Source: Cinnamomum chago
Lineage: Eukaryota; Streptophyta; Magnoliopsida; Laurales; Lauraceae
Reading direction: 5' to 3'
Assembly (NCBI GenBank): GCA_038049695.1
Contig: CP142453.1
Coordinates: 126,145,001 to 126,209,000, forward strand
DNA: 64,000 nucleotides
Each line of letters begins with the position of its first letter. The first letter of the stretch is position 1. The position numbers and the translations under genes are program-made. This document shows, one piece after another, positions 25,501-37,162 of this stretch. The notes under the pieces were generated by a model. The model had not been told where the DNA came from and did no database searches. It saw only the letters and a list, made by a program, of their open reading frames with translations.

Positions 25501-28500
25501 ACATGTCAAGTACCACAAAGGATACATTTTCCATAGGTTGTTGGATCCAAGATTCTTCAGGAACATCTGAAGGTATGCAGTTTTAATCTTGTTGGTGCTA
25601 TTTGTGTTGTATTTTTTTTATCCCTGATTGAGAAGAGCAGCATTTTTTGTTGGCCTGCAATCGCAGAAATATACACGTTCTACCCAGCCTTTGCTAATCT
25701 AAGCCATTCATTTGTGGTTTGATTTTTGCAATGTATGATGCCATAATTTCTCTTTTGATTAATCCAATTGGTGATGCAAAAGGACAATCACAGCCAGTGG
25801 TCCACATTTAACTCTGAAGAATCAGATGGTTGCAACCATCTGCAATGATTTTGGGTGCATCACATGTCCACAGTGAGACCCCTAGTACGAACAGTTTAAA
25901 TCCCTAGGAGGGCCCTGCATCTACATAAAATATGGAGAGCAGAAGTTAAATCGAACAGCGTATTTCTTCAAGTCTCTTGGCCATTCTGCAGTAATGTGAT
26001 TTTGAATCTGCATTGGCAGGTCTGCAAAAAGATTTGACTGCTGTTCTCAAGAAAGTAGAGTTGCAACTTCACAAAGGTGGTTTTGATTGGGTGAATGTCT
26101 TGTACATTCATCTCTACATTGCCAACATGAATGATTTTGCTTTAGCAAATGAAACATATGTGAGCTTTATAACAGAAAGAAAGTGCAACTTGGGTGTTCC
26201 TTCTCGCAGTACAATTGAACTGCCTCTGATGCAAGTGGGTCTAGGAAAAGCATATGTTGAAATCTTAGTGGCGAATGACCAAACTAAAAAAGTCTTGCAT
26301 GTACAAAGTATTTCATGTTGGGCACCCAGTTGCATTGGACCATACAGTCAGGTAAATACCATCGCATCTTTCTCCATTCTTTTTTTCCCCTTCCAGTCTC
26401 TATTATCTGCCTATTATGCAGTTTTGGATCTTGAGATTTCCCAAATTCCTTTACATGTGTGTATAACTTGTATTCCTTTCTTATGAGGAGAAAGAATCCA
26501 CAACCAAGAACTTGAAATTGGTTCCATATGTTAACATGTATTCTGTGTGTGCATATGATGCCTATGTGGCATGTATGTTCACACTGCACATGTATGGCGT
26601 ACATGTGTGGAATGACTTCTACTTTTTGCTGAATGGGGATTTTATTCTTTGCCAGAAGTGATTTGTAAGATAAATTCTAGCATCACATAACACACACAGA
26701 CACACATGTGCGTGTGCGTGCTAACAAGGATGGTCCATTCTGGGGCACCTTGGGCCATGCCAATTAGGAAAATGCAGGGTTGGGGATGGAAAGATTTCAA
26801 TGAAACCTAGGGATGTACAAAATATCAAATCCATCAAATCATCTTGACCCCTCGATCTATGGTTGGTTTTGAAAGGCATCTTTTTTGGATTTTTATCCTA
26901 TGGTGACTAATTGCTGGATGAGCGCCAAATTTGGCTTGTGGGAGTTCATGGGGGGATTTTTTGTTTGTGTGTGTGGGTGTTTTTGGGGTGGGGGTGGGGG
27001 AGGATATTTGATCAGCAGGTGGGTTAAGGAGCACCAAAAATAAGGCAGACAATGCATTGTCTGGATGCGATTTCAATCTGATGGCGAGTAATTGCTGGAT
27101 GAGTGCCAAATTTGGCCTGTTAAGTAGGCCCAAAAATAAGGCAGACCATGCAGTGTCCGGATGCAGTTCTCACTTGAATGTGAATATGCGTTGTGCATGC
27201 GTGCAGTGGCTTTGTTTACATAAGAATGCTTCTCACATTTCTATGTGAAAACCGTTACCCACATGGACGCATGTTAATTATAGGGGTAAGGCATTTCTAT
27301 ATGAGAAGTTGAGAACCATTGCTCACCTGGATGCATGTCAATTATAGGGGACAAGGGAGATGGAAAGGTCTATTCTTGGATTATGATGCCCGAAAAAACA
27401 ACATGATTAAATCATTAAAGATATGGAATTTGAGGCTCTAAATATCAATGGTGAAAACTTATGTGAAAAAAGGTGTTTCAACTCAAAGTTGAGTAGCAGT
27501 CGGATGAGTGTCAAAAATTGTGAATGTCAAGTCATGGGGGCCTAGTGAATGTGAGGTGCTCTGTTGATCTAAGGTTGGTCTGGTGGGCTCGAGATACTTA
27601 ATTTGGACAGAATTTATTCAAGGACAGTTCTCATTGTTAAATTTCCCTCTTTGTTTATACAATACACACACACTCACCAAACTTCCTACTGTAAAATTAA
27701 AAATGGTTATATATTAGATAGTTGTATTACTATTATTAGCTATAAGTTTAGAATGCATTAGTTATGGAATTTGTCTATGAAAAAATAGAAATGTACAAAA
27801 ATCTTATAAATAGTGAGTAAGAATAAATGTTATGCTGATGTGTCCCACATGACTGATGTGGAATTTTTTTAGCAAAACATGATTTCCTTTTTTGTAGCTA
27901 GGAAGTAATAAATTTTTACATTTAATTCTTGTCACTGCAGAAAAGGATCCAACCATATAAAATTTGAAGTAATATCTCAGCATACATCTTTCTAACACAG
28001 GCTTGTAGTTATTACCTAAACCTATGTTTGTTGGACTAAGACTACATTTTCATCATAACATAAGCATTCATTCACACTTATGTTTCGTGTGTTTCTCTCA
28101 GGCGACTTTGCATAAAGAAATACTTCATATGGCTGGGCAGTTGGGGCTTGATCCACCTACAATGATGCTTTGTCCAGGAGGTCCCATTGCAGAACTGAAA
28201 CAGGCATTAGAAAACTGTCAAGCAGTGGCCAGTTCCTTCAACTGTTCTTTATACTCATCTGCGATTAGTTTTGTCATTTATTGTTCAGCATCTGTCACAT
28301 CCTCCCAAAGAAATGAAATTTGGTGCAAGATGGAGAGCTTCATTGGGCAAAAAACATCTTCTAACTTACAGAATGGGAGTGTGACTGATGTTTTGCATCC
28401 GCTTTCCCTTTTTGTTCTTGCGCCTGATCTACCAAAGAGGTAACACTATCAAATTAACTTAGGGTCTCAGTTATGTGCCATACAAGGGTCTTGACTCTTG

Positions 28501-31471
28501 AGGCATCTAAACAAAAGGAATTGTAGTGTCCTGTCCTGATGCCATTTCTGTTACTCTGTACATTCCGTGCTTTGAGGACAGAAAGTTAATTCTTTTATAA
28601 TATTGCTGTATACTTATCTACTTGAATACTTCTTAGATAATTAATAATGAGTTTTCTGTGCAACCTGAGACTGAGTTTGACCGAGTCGAATCAACCTGGT
28701 GAATTTTCAAGTGGAGTTTTTGAATTATGGTGTTGGTGATTTCATACACTCAAGCGAATAAATTGAAACTTGTTCATTATGTTCTATGCTTTTTGTGCAA
28801 CATGCCATCATTGTCAAACCATTAACATCTGCTAGGGTTTTGGGGTTTTGGTTTGTTTTTCTTCTTCTCAGCTTGTCCCTTAGGGTTATATGCAACAGTG
28901 AGTTCAAAGAGAATTTTTAAAAATGACTCAAATAAACTCAGGCATGAACATTTTGGTAACTGATGTCTTGCAGGGCACTCGTGGAAGTAAAGCCTGTCCT
29001 TTATGTTCCAGCAGACAAGGAAACCATGACAGAAGTTGAAGTGAAGAGCCCTATTCGTGCAAAGATACCAAATTATTGGGGCTTTGAATACTCAAAATGG
29101 CATTATTCATGCTGCCAGAAATATATTCTTCATGGAAAGATTTGTTCGACCATCCTATCTGTCACAAATGAAATTGCTGCAAGGATCTGTTCAGAAACTG
29201 ATCAGAACCATGTAGACTGTCAATATTTTGGTGCAGAAAAACACATGAAAAGAATAGCGAGATTCTGCATTTATCTTCTCAATGAAGTTCTTTTGGAGGG
29301 AAATTTCTGTTGGGGAGATCTCACGGTCAGTTTTGTTCCTGAACTACCTCTTTTTTTAGCATTGGTTTTTTTGTCAGATTTTACCATACCATGAGGAAGA
29401 TTTATAAGAACAATCCAGTGTAGTTTATGTATTGATTGGCATCTGACTTCTAAACATGGTGCATAGCTCTTCTTAGTGCGATTTTGCAGATTTTTTATCC
29501 CAGCCCAAACATGTCATGACCAGCAAAACAGGGGAAATGTTCTCCTACGAGCAATTGCAAGTGCAGTCCATCACTGCGGGCCCACTGTTAGTCAGTGCAG
29601 CCCCTTTGATAGTCTTTTTGAGGGTTTTTTCCCTGCCCTTTGGTAGTCTTTTCATCCCATGATTTGGCATAAGGCCTTATTCTTCCTCAAGAACCAAATC
29701 AATATCTTCAAAAAAAAAAAAAAAAAAAACTCAATCACTTGTCTCACAAAGATATGGATGCAGACAAGGAAATAAGGAGAAAATCTCGCTCATAAACTCG
29801 CTCGCTTGACTTCAAAATAAATGTAAACTCATGAACAGCACTCGCACCGTTCGCTTTCTAGCTGACTTCCTTACTGCTTGCTTGGGTTGTACCTATTTTA
29901 CACTCACTGGACCTCCACTCACTGTTGGATTGAATATCAAGAAAATCTACAGTCATGAGGCATTAAATTTTAAGTTTATTAACTCAAGGGCTGGGACAGT
30001 CTGGTGGGGCTGATTTTTTGAATCCCCTTTGTCCATGAGAAGGCCTTTCGTTCCCATTAAAAAAATCTTGGATCTAAACGGGCTCCATAAGCTGGACTCT
30101 GCATATAAGCTATATATGCAGTCTGCTATATATGCATTCGGCTCGTAGGAGAACATTCTCTAGCAGAACAGAGCTTTGCTATTGTAGTCGTCTTTACTTT
30201 TGGTGGCATCAGATACATACTTTTCACTTTCTGCTTCCCTTTTTTTGGGAACTACTATTCAACTGATTATTCTATTCCCGATTTAAAAAAAAATAAAATT
30301 TTATAACAAAAATTTTATTTTTCAAGAAAATAAAACAACAAAAGACAGACCCAGCAGAAACACAGCCAAGCCTGACCAGGAAAGAACAGATACAAACAAA
30401 CCAAAAAAAAAAAAACATTAAAAGAAATTGAGCTTCGAGAAACTTCTTTGCCAAACCGTCCGCCATCTCGTTAGCCTCTCTAAAAATATGATGAAATGAA
30501 ACACCCAATTGACGACAAATATCCTACACCTCCACCCAATCTGCTAACCTCCAAGGAAAAGAAGACTTCCCCGAACACCATTGAACAGCCGAGAAAGAAT
30601 CCCCTTCCAGAATAAAATTATAACCACCTAATTTGAGCAATTCACGACACCCTATCAAAAGGGCAAAAACTTCAGCTCCATTTGCATCTAAAGAATCCAC
30701 AGGTCCAGAAAAACTCCTAATAACAATACCATCGTTCTTTGGAATTAAAGCAATGAAAGAGGCACCTTACTCTCCTGCTATAACACCATTTTCGTGGAAT
30801 TCATTTAGGAACACTGACATATCATCCTCTATAAGATCCCATAACTGTAGGAAAAAAAACTATAGGAAACCCATCTGTGGACCCGAAGCATGATCTCCCC
30901 CTACGCCAAAAACAGCTTGCATAATCTATTCATGAAATCTCTCTTCCAAGGAAGAAGCACAAGAAACTGAAAGCTTCTTAAAAGAAATCCCATCCGAGGC
31001 TTGGATTTATTATCACCTTTATATAAATGCTTAAAAAACGAACAATTTATCTTTCATTGATCATCCTGGCTAACCCGAGTTGATGAGATGAGATCTTGAT
31101 TGTAATCATGATGATGATTTTGTATACATAAAACTCTTATTATTAGTACCCACCCGCCTGCCCTGTGGATAGTTGTTGTATTCATGAATGTGGAAGATAA
31201 TGTTATCATGTTTGCAATTCCATTAATATCCAAGTTATTCTTCATATTGCTTTTGCAGAACTTGAGATTTTATTTCACAACAAAACTCTGTTTAGCCGCG
31301 GATGTATTGTCACTTATATTGTTGGAGGCATTTAATGAATTCTCAATGATCGATGATAGAGTCACGATTGGCGAGGAGCCTATCTTCAACCTCATCCCTG
31401 TCTTAGGCTCTGGTGGGTGTGCACTTGCTAATGATTTAATTACGTGTGAATTATTTGCTTCAAAACTTTGA
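19567..31471 (+). CDS. DPH6: Diphthine-ammonia ligase (DPH6), 12 exons, complete CDS
   Basis: Known role: ATP-dependent amidation of diphthine on eEF2, the last diphthamide step. Exons: 19567-19644, 19762-19833, 20303-20382, 21346-21571, 21727-21759, 23300-23382, 23711-23783, 25242-25572, 26020-26351, 28102-28439, 28974-29325, 31259-31471. They sum to 2211 nt, 736 aa, near the ~720 aa of plant homologues. Seen: PP-loop SGGKDS at residues 8-13; LDSYMYQTVGHQ across exons 2-3; GAIASDYQRLRVESICSRLG in exon 4; GEGGEYETLTLDCPLF (residues 199-214). Two RidA/YjgF-like domains follow, one from LQKDLTAVLKKVELQLHKGG (about 327), the other from CIGPYSQATLHKEILHMAGQ (exons 9-10). The C-terminus has EEPIFNLIPVLG. 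Every phase agrees; intron 3 is GC-AG. The ATG starts family homology. Introns 5 and 11 hold antisense LINE fragments. Confidence 0.96.
21639..21666. repeat. Poly-C run in short DPH6 intron 4
   Basis: 28 consecutive C, preceded by CT and CCCT repeats, inside a 155-bp intron. It forms part of the pyrimidine tract, about 60 bp before the acceptor. The exact length may be a sequencing or assembly estimate. Confidence 0.9.
21860..22130 (-). mobile_element. L1-like LINE 3' fragment, antisense in DPH6 intron 5
   Basis: The minus-strand translation gives ELNASFHHTLREANVLADGL then ASEGVF, the C-terminal motif of the RNase H-like domain of plant L1 LINEs. It is followed by AAATAAAATTTGTAC and an A-rich tail (about 21870-21895). 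The REANVLA motif occurs twice (about 22027-22048 and 22092-22120), a small internal duplication. The 5' part is missing. Confidence 0.75.
24602..24665 (+). mobile_element. RTE-like LINE 3' tail fragment in DPH6 intron 7
   Basis: AAATTCATGTAGCCGACCCC, then AACATAGTTGG, then AAGGCTTTGATGATGATGAT, the same 3' end as the LINE at 6841 but on the plus strand. About 60 bp only. Confidence 0.7.
26860..27350. repeat. Local duplications in DPH6 intron 9
   Basis: TAATTGCTGGATGAG followed by GCCAAATTTGGC occurs at about 26908 and 27088. AAAATAAGGCAGAC occurs at 27038 and 27133. A further ~75 bp pair, CACATGGACGCATG/CACCTGGATGCATG each followed by AATTATAGGGG, lies at about 27260 and 27325. This looks like repeated slippage or unequal exchange. 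Confidence 0.7.
30275..30990 (-). mobile_element. L1-like LINE 3' fragment, antisense in DPH6 intron 11
   Basis: The minus strand reads, through interrupted frames, FSAVQWCSGKSSFPWRLADW and then GVSFHHIFREANEMADGLAK, the end of the LINE RNase H-like domain. Downstream (lower coordinates) are AATAAAATTTTTG and an A-rich tail. Stops and frameshifts show it is dead. The upper boundary is approximate. Confidence 0.75.
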
Positions 31472-31593
31472 AAGATGTGCTTCTATGTTATGTTATCAGT
31501 TTTGTTTGCATTGTGTAATCCATGAACTGCATTGTTTTATCAGGGCTTTGCGGGCATTGGTTTTTGTTGTATTATAATAGCTTAAATATATAC

Positions 31594-31599
31594 AATAAA
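31594..31599 (+). terminator. Candidate polyadenylation signal of DPH6
   Basis: AATAAA about 120 bp after the DPH6 stop codon, in A/T-rich sequence. Confidence 0.45.
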
Positions 31600-31934
31600 A
31601 AAAAGAAACTATGAAATATGTTGTTTTGTTAGAATGTTATGAGCATTCTTCTTCAATTTAGTGGTCTCTCATTTGGAACTTTGGAAGAATTTTTTTTTTC
31701 TTGATGCAATCTCCAATATTTCTGCAGAAATGTCTCTCGTTTTTTCCTTCTAAATCAATGTAACTTCATCGGGATGAACCGATGAAGTAATGGTCCCCCA
31801 CACTTTCTTGTCCGGAGTTGTGAAACCATAATTCCCCTCAAATTCTAGCAGCCTGATTTTTGGCTTTTGCAGGGTGGTTGAAATTAAAAGGGATCAGTGA
31901 CCATTAAAAGAAATTTTCAGTAAGATAACTAGAA

Positions 31935-32117
31935 TCTAACCCAGTTGGAATTTAATCACTGACGCAACCATGAGGTGTGGGTTCAAGTCCGGCACACATA
32001 GTTGGCATTTCAATGAGTCTTTGGTCCATCAACTGTACAGCCATCAGTACAATAGAAGTCAGGCATGTGCCTAAACCAACATATGCTTGTTGGGACAGGC
32101 CCAGAGCTTCTTTTTTT
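31935..32117 (+). mobile_element. tRNA-like SINE, 3' of DPH6
   Basis: An A-box-like segment (CCCAGTTGGAATTTAATCAC) and a B-box-like GGGTTCAAGTCC are followed by ~120 bp of body and a T run at about 32111. Length and layout fit a T-tailed plant SINE. The family is not identified. Confidence 0.5.
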
Positions 32118-32119
32118 GA

Positions 32120-33400
32120 TAATGAATGCATTCTCTCTCTTGAACAAGCTTCAATGACGAGGACATTGGAATCATTTATAAGTGGAGTTCTCCTTCCTTT
32201 TGTGTACCATTTACAAGCGGAGTTCTCCTTTTGTCTATCATATGTTTCTTCTACTGTTTTTGGCCCTTCTACAGGATTGTTACGATAAGGGCTCTTAAGT
32301 GGTTCCAAACTTTAACTTTTGGCTAATTTGAGACGGAAATTAGAGAGGAAGAATGAACGGTCAAGACTCCACAGGACCAAGTCTATGGGAGTTAAAAAGG
32401 ATAATGGAAGGGAATACGAAGAAAATAGAGAGAGAAAATTGAATCAAACAATCAGAGAAGATTAGTAGAATAACCCAGATCTCAATTGAACAAATTCTTA
32501 CAGAAAAAGATCTTAATGATTTTCGTAGGATGAGCACAAGTAATTGAGAATTATCTTAATATTCTGCATGATTTTAGCTTCATAGTTTGGTTGGTCATGG
32601 GTGGGTCTTAGGTTGTGGAGGAGTCAATGATATGCATGGAATCATTCTAGCCTAATGGAAGGGTTGAATTTGTGTGGGTTTAGCAGGCGTCACCCGGGGG
32701 ATTATTCATCAAAAAGACCTCAGAGATAAGAAGAAAAAGATGAAGAACACCAAACACATGGAATCGTTCTAGCTGGATAAAAGAGTTGAATTTGTTGATT
32801 TTCAAAATAAAAGGTGCGATTATTTTTTTCAATTTTCTTCAAAGGAGATTGATTTGAGATCAAGGCTTGGAAATGGGTGGCCCCTCATGTAGCTAATTAT
32901 CTTTAGAACATTTTTACTATACATGCTTTTAAATTTTTGGGCCACAGTGGCAATTGCACTAAAAAATAATTACCATAAAAAAAACCTGCCAATCCATTAG
33001 TAGTTCAATTGGTGAGGCACCTCCCTTCCACATAAACATCCCTGGCATTAGCATTGAGTGAGTAAGTACTTACTTTTCAAAAACAAGAAGCATGCCTCTA
33101 ATATTACTGTCTATCATTCAAAAAAGTATATTTTATATTACTCTGCAATCCTTACATTTTTCAAGGAAACATTTCAATAACTAACGTGATCTCATAAAAT
33201 AGCCTGAGGCATAGTTCTAAGGAATCCTATCTCGCTTGGCATGCTAAATGTAGTGGAAGGGTCTCTCTTCTTTTCTAACGACAGATTGTATGACATCATT
33301 TAGATTTTAGTCTAGATCATTGGCTTTGCTTTTTAATTTGTACCAATCGTAGGCTTCTAAATTCTAATTGGATGAGTTGATAATTCCATCCTTTTGGCAA
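32120..33400. other. Intergenic DNA, no gene seen
   Basis: It contains a ~55 bp local duplication of AAGTGGAGTTCTCCTT/AAGCGGAGTTCTCCTT (about 32180 and 32215). A tRNA-like piece at about 32995-33060 has a GTTCAATTGGTGAGGCA A-box. The rest is AT-rich without a recognisable coding segment. Confidence 0.5.
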
Positions 33401-33415
33401 TCATTATGTCTAAAT

Positions 33416-33526
33416 GGCCCGACTGGGAAGACCGACTCATGGCCCGGTCCCCCAGTCAGGCCGTTGGATCCCAGCACAACGGCCTGATTGGGGGACCGGG
33501 CCATGAGTCAGTCCCCCAGTCGGGCC
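33416..33526. repeat. GC-rich inverted repeat (hairpin), ~51-bp arms
   Basis: Arms 33416-33466 and 33477-33526 are inverted copies with few mismatches and one 1-nt indel, separated by 10 nt. They share GGCCCGACTGGG, GACTCATGGCCCGGTCCCCC and CAGGCCGTTG. The base composition is far from the AT-rich surroundings. It could be a foldback element; no clear target duplication is seen. Confidence 0.85.
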
Positions 33527-33671
33527 TACTAGCAGGACTGTTGGGCAATAGCCGATGGTATCCTTTGTGTATTAAATTGAAATATCAAAATCCTTGGGGG
33601 AAGGAATATTAAAGAGAATACCAAAAGCAATATCACTTGTGGGGGAAGGAATTCAACTCAATCTCAAAATA

Positions 33672-34027
33672 CAGTTTGGCAGGCACTTGCCTGATTGTGC
33701 CAGCCCTTCGTGGGGAACTGAAATTCTTGGTTGAATTTACATTCCAATCTCAAAGGAAGCCAAGTATTGGGTCAATTTTTTAACATTCAAATGACATATC
33801 AGACTTTCAAAACATTTAATTGTGTGAATAACAAATGACTTTTGGAAAAAAAAAAAAAAAAACCCTAATCCATGCAAGGTAATTGACTAGATGGCCTGTA
33901 CAACTTTTAAGTGAGCATCATTTCTTCTCCATGCACACGCTGGAATTGTTTTCATTTGCTTCATTTTATTGATGAAAAGAAATAAAGATACATAAAAACG
34001 GATAGATGAAGCCCCTTCATGTCATTT
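33672..34027 (-). pseudogene. Decayed duplicate of RPL14 last exon and adjoining intron
   Basis: The plus-strand segment from CAGTTTGGCAGGCACTTGCC through GATTGTGCCAGCCCTTC is the RPL14 exon 5 region with substitutions. On the minus strand it reads RAGTIRQVPAKL where the gene has [12 protein letters not shown]. It continues into sequence matching RPL14 intron 4 (GGGGAACT, AGACTTTCAAAA, GATGAAAAGA, GGATAGATGAAGCCC), colinear with 38730-39055. The splice acceptor AG is altered. It lies about 5 kb beyond the RPL14 stop in the same orientation, so it is a partial segmental duplicate, not a processed pseudogene. Confidence 0.85.
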
Positions 34028-34059
34028 TTACCTAAAAAGTGTAAAAAGTGCAGGAAAAC

Positions 34060-36830
34060 TGAAGAGAGTGGGTGAGCCGTGGTCACATGGAATAAGGGTT
34101 GGCATCAGCTCAGGTCACAGGTCGGGTCAGAGGGTATGGATTCATCGAGACATGTGAAAAACAGGCAAATGATACTGTGTCAATTTGGAAAGATAAGAAA
34201 AACCTTACATCCTTTTAAACTATTTCCTGGAAAGTTCCGGCCTGTAATGGCTTGGACTCCAAAATGGTTCTGCTTTATTGACAATTTTGAAGTTACTTGG
34301 TTAAGGCCTGGCTGGGGCCACCCCACCTAAATTGGTCTATGAGCTATGGTTTAGGCCTGTGATCTATGATCAGGCTGTGTTCCTGGGTCAATAGTGCATG
34401 GCCCACTGGCTTCAGTCTGGGCTTCACTTTATGTACCTATGGGCTTGAGTCAGGCCTGAAAATATGTCCCTCCTTAGAGTAAAATGGGTTGTGCTTGGAG
34501 AAGGTTGGGCCGGTCTCCACAGTTAAATTAAATTGGGCTTTGCCTCCGTAAATTTTGGCGGGCCTGACACAGCGCAGCACATGAATGCCCCGAGCTGTGC
34601 CCGTGGGCCGTGCATGACCCTCGTTAACCCTGTTCAGGTTTCCTCTTCAACATCGATAACACCTGTTAGAGAGCCTCCAAAGGTTTCTGCTTATGTTAGT
34701 TACCTTTGGTTTTTTTTTTTTTTTTTTTTAATTCCCCTTGCTCTTTTTGTAATTTTTTCTTTTATTTTCGAGGCCTATCTATGGACCTGGGGGGCTCACC
34801 CATGGTTTGACCAAGTGACCAACAATGACATTATTCATTTAGACTATGTCTGAGAGAATCTAAACACTGTTACTATAGTAGGGATTCTGAAGGGCTAGTC
34901 CAACCGCTCTACGAAAGCACATAAGTTAGGGCTCTTTTAAGGTTGCTTTTGTTTTGTTTTGTTTTTTTTTCCTCTCCCACGATATTTTTGGCTGATTATC
35001 ATTTCCTCGTTTGTTATTTGTAACTCGTCTCTTTTTTCCAAAAGAAAGAGACGACAATGAATTTCTTAATAAGGAGCCTAAAGATATTATCCGGGAAGGA
35101 AGATAATAATTTTTAAAAACATATATTTTAGTATATTTCCTACTAAATATTCTAGTAATCAGGATTTAGGACTATTTTTTTTTCGTAAAAATCCCTAATT
35201 TAAATAAACAACTAATTAGAAATAGCATAACAATGGTGAAAAATGTTGTTTATAATAATATTAAGAATCTATTTTATTAAATTGTAATTTTATTTTTTAA
35301 CACTTGAAAAAGCATTCATAGATAAAAGTCTAAGTCCAATTAATCCTCCAAATTTGCCCAGTAGAATTGCATCTCATCTTTTGAAGACATTTTCCACATC
35401 AATGGAATACAAGAAATTCTAGTTTATCAAATGATAGATTTCTTGTTTATCAAATGGTAGATTTCTTGTTTCTCATATAGTAGACATACAACAACTTTCC
35501 TTTTTACATCCCCGAAATAACAACTTTCCTTTTTCCTTTTTGCATCCCAGATTCAAGCCATGCAGCACTTAATTTCACGTGCATAGTAGGGTCGGCTTCT
35601 TAAATTGCTTCTTGAATTTTTTTAGTTGTTGAAAATGAGTTCAAAGACCCTATTTATGCTTCTACACTTATACAATGAATGACCAAGATTAAACCAAATG
35701 GCACTCATAACATAAGAGACACTTTCTAGAAATTTCTAAACAAACCTAGTTTAGTTATACACTCATCTACAATATTCTAAAATTATAATCTTGCAATTTA
35801 AAATAAATACTGATATCCCCTTTTCTTTTCTATAAGTTTCATTTTAACCAAAATAACCTTAGGGGTTATGCACATTTATTCTTTATTTATTTTAGTTTGT
35901 AAATGGGGTCCACACAAATCAACCTCTTGCTTGCATTTCAAGATCAACACCAATTCACTTTCTACAATAATATAACTCTTACTTTGAACAAAAATAAAAT
36001 TATATAACCACAGGGAGAATTTAAATTGGATGTTATAATAGTTCATAAGCTGATGGTTGGTGATGGGGTTTTTTTTTCTCATATTTTCTGTCCATATCAG
36101 TATCATGATCTCTAGTTTGAAAGAGTAGGGCCCCACTTGGGCTGAACCCAACATATCAGCATCATGATCTCGAGTTTGCAAACATGGGAAGATCCATCCC
36201 ATAAGATGGGCGATTTGGATCGAGCAAATCAGTGCTTCCAAAAGGCGAGTCTATGAAAAAGTATACTTCCACAGTACCAAGTCATTGCGGCCCCCTCTAT
36301 AACTAGATTCCTATGGTTTTTGGTATGAAATTTGAAGCGATCTGCCTTTTTACTTAGGATGAGATGTATGAATAGGGAAACGTAGAATGAGAGTGTCAAA
36401 CGCGGTTTAATCTTTTTTTAGAAATTCAAACACAAAAGACAGTTCCAATTCCAATTTTAAAATCTATACTCAGTCCCTCAAACATGGATGCTAGAAACTG
36501 AACTCATAATTTCTATCTTCAGCCCTTACCTCTCCCATGCTGATTTAATTTTCAAAAGATTCTCCATGAATCTAGACTCTTCAGAATTTCATCCGATTTA
36601 TAACATATTCATTGCAATTTTTCTACAAACCACAATAAACTCCATATATCCAATTGCATTAAAAATAATCTTAAAGTTCACTCGTCTTAGGCCTAGACTG
36701 TTTATAAAAGGATGATGAAAAAGTAATTATACAACATATATGAATATCATGACGTATATTTCATTATAAAACATATCAAAAGTGATTTTTCTATTAGATT
36801 TCATATTAGAAAAATTAAGGAGGGGCCGTG
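34060..36830. other. Intergenic DNA, no gene seen
   Basis: 34300-34520 is rich in GGGCTT/GGCCTG words like other name-list repeats here. 36098-36180 holds a 55-bp spaced duplication of TATCAGTATCATGATCTCTA/TATCAGCATCATGATCTCGA. The rest is AT-rich with short, unconserved frames. Confidence 0.5.
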
Positions 36831-36834
36831 TGTT

Positions 36835-37162
36835 GGGATGTAAACGGGTCGGTTCAGAGAAAGTGGAACTGGACCCAGAACTAGAACCATCTATGAGGCG
36901 GGTCCGGGTCCAGGTAGAGAATGGTATGGGAAAAAGTAATTTAATTTTAAGGAGAGAATCTCGAAAATCGAGATAATGTGTTGGTTCCTGGGTCTATGGG
37001 TCGGAACCAATGTGGAACCCGAATTAGACCCATTTGGATCACAGGTCCAAAAAAGACCAGGACCCATTTACTTAGCGGGGAGGCATAAACAAGGACCCAA
37101 ACCCAATTTTTAACAAGTCGGAACCTCAAGGCAATCGGAAAATCCAGAACCCATTTACATCT
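36835..37162. mobile_element. Dispersed MITE-like family, copy 2 (full length)
   Basis: It begins GGGATGTAAACGGGTCGG and ends AACCCATTTACATCTC, inverted ends matching the copy at 12186-12568. Shared interior motifs are AGAATGGTAT, GGTCGGAACCAATGTGGAAC and GGCAATCGGAAAATC. Confidence 0.7.

Noticed and set aside
31935-32010. Possible tRNA gene (A-box and B-box motifs; also at 988, 6160 and 46795)
   Set aside because: No complete cloverleaf can be drawn and each runs into a SINE-like body or tail.
31977-32308. Overlapping frames of 103 and 118 codons on opposite strands
   Set aside because: They span a tRNA-like SINE and a local duplication; no conserved domain is visible.
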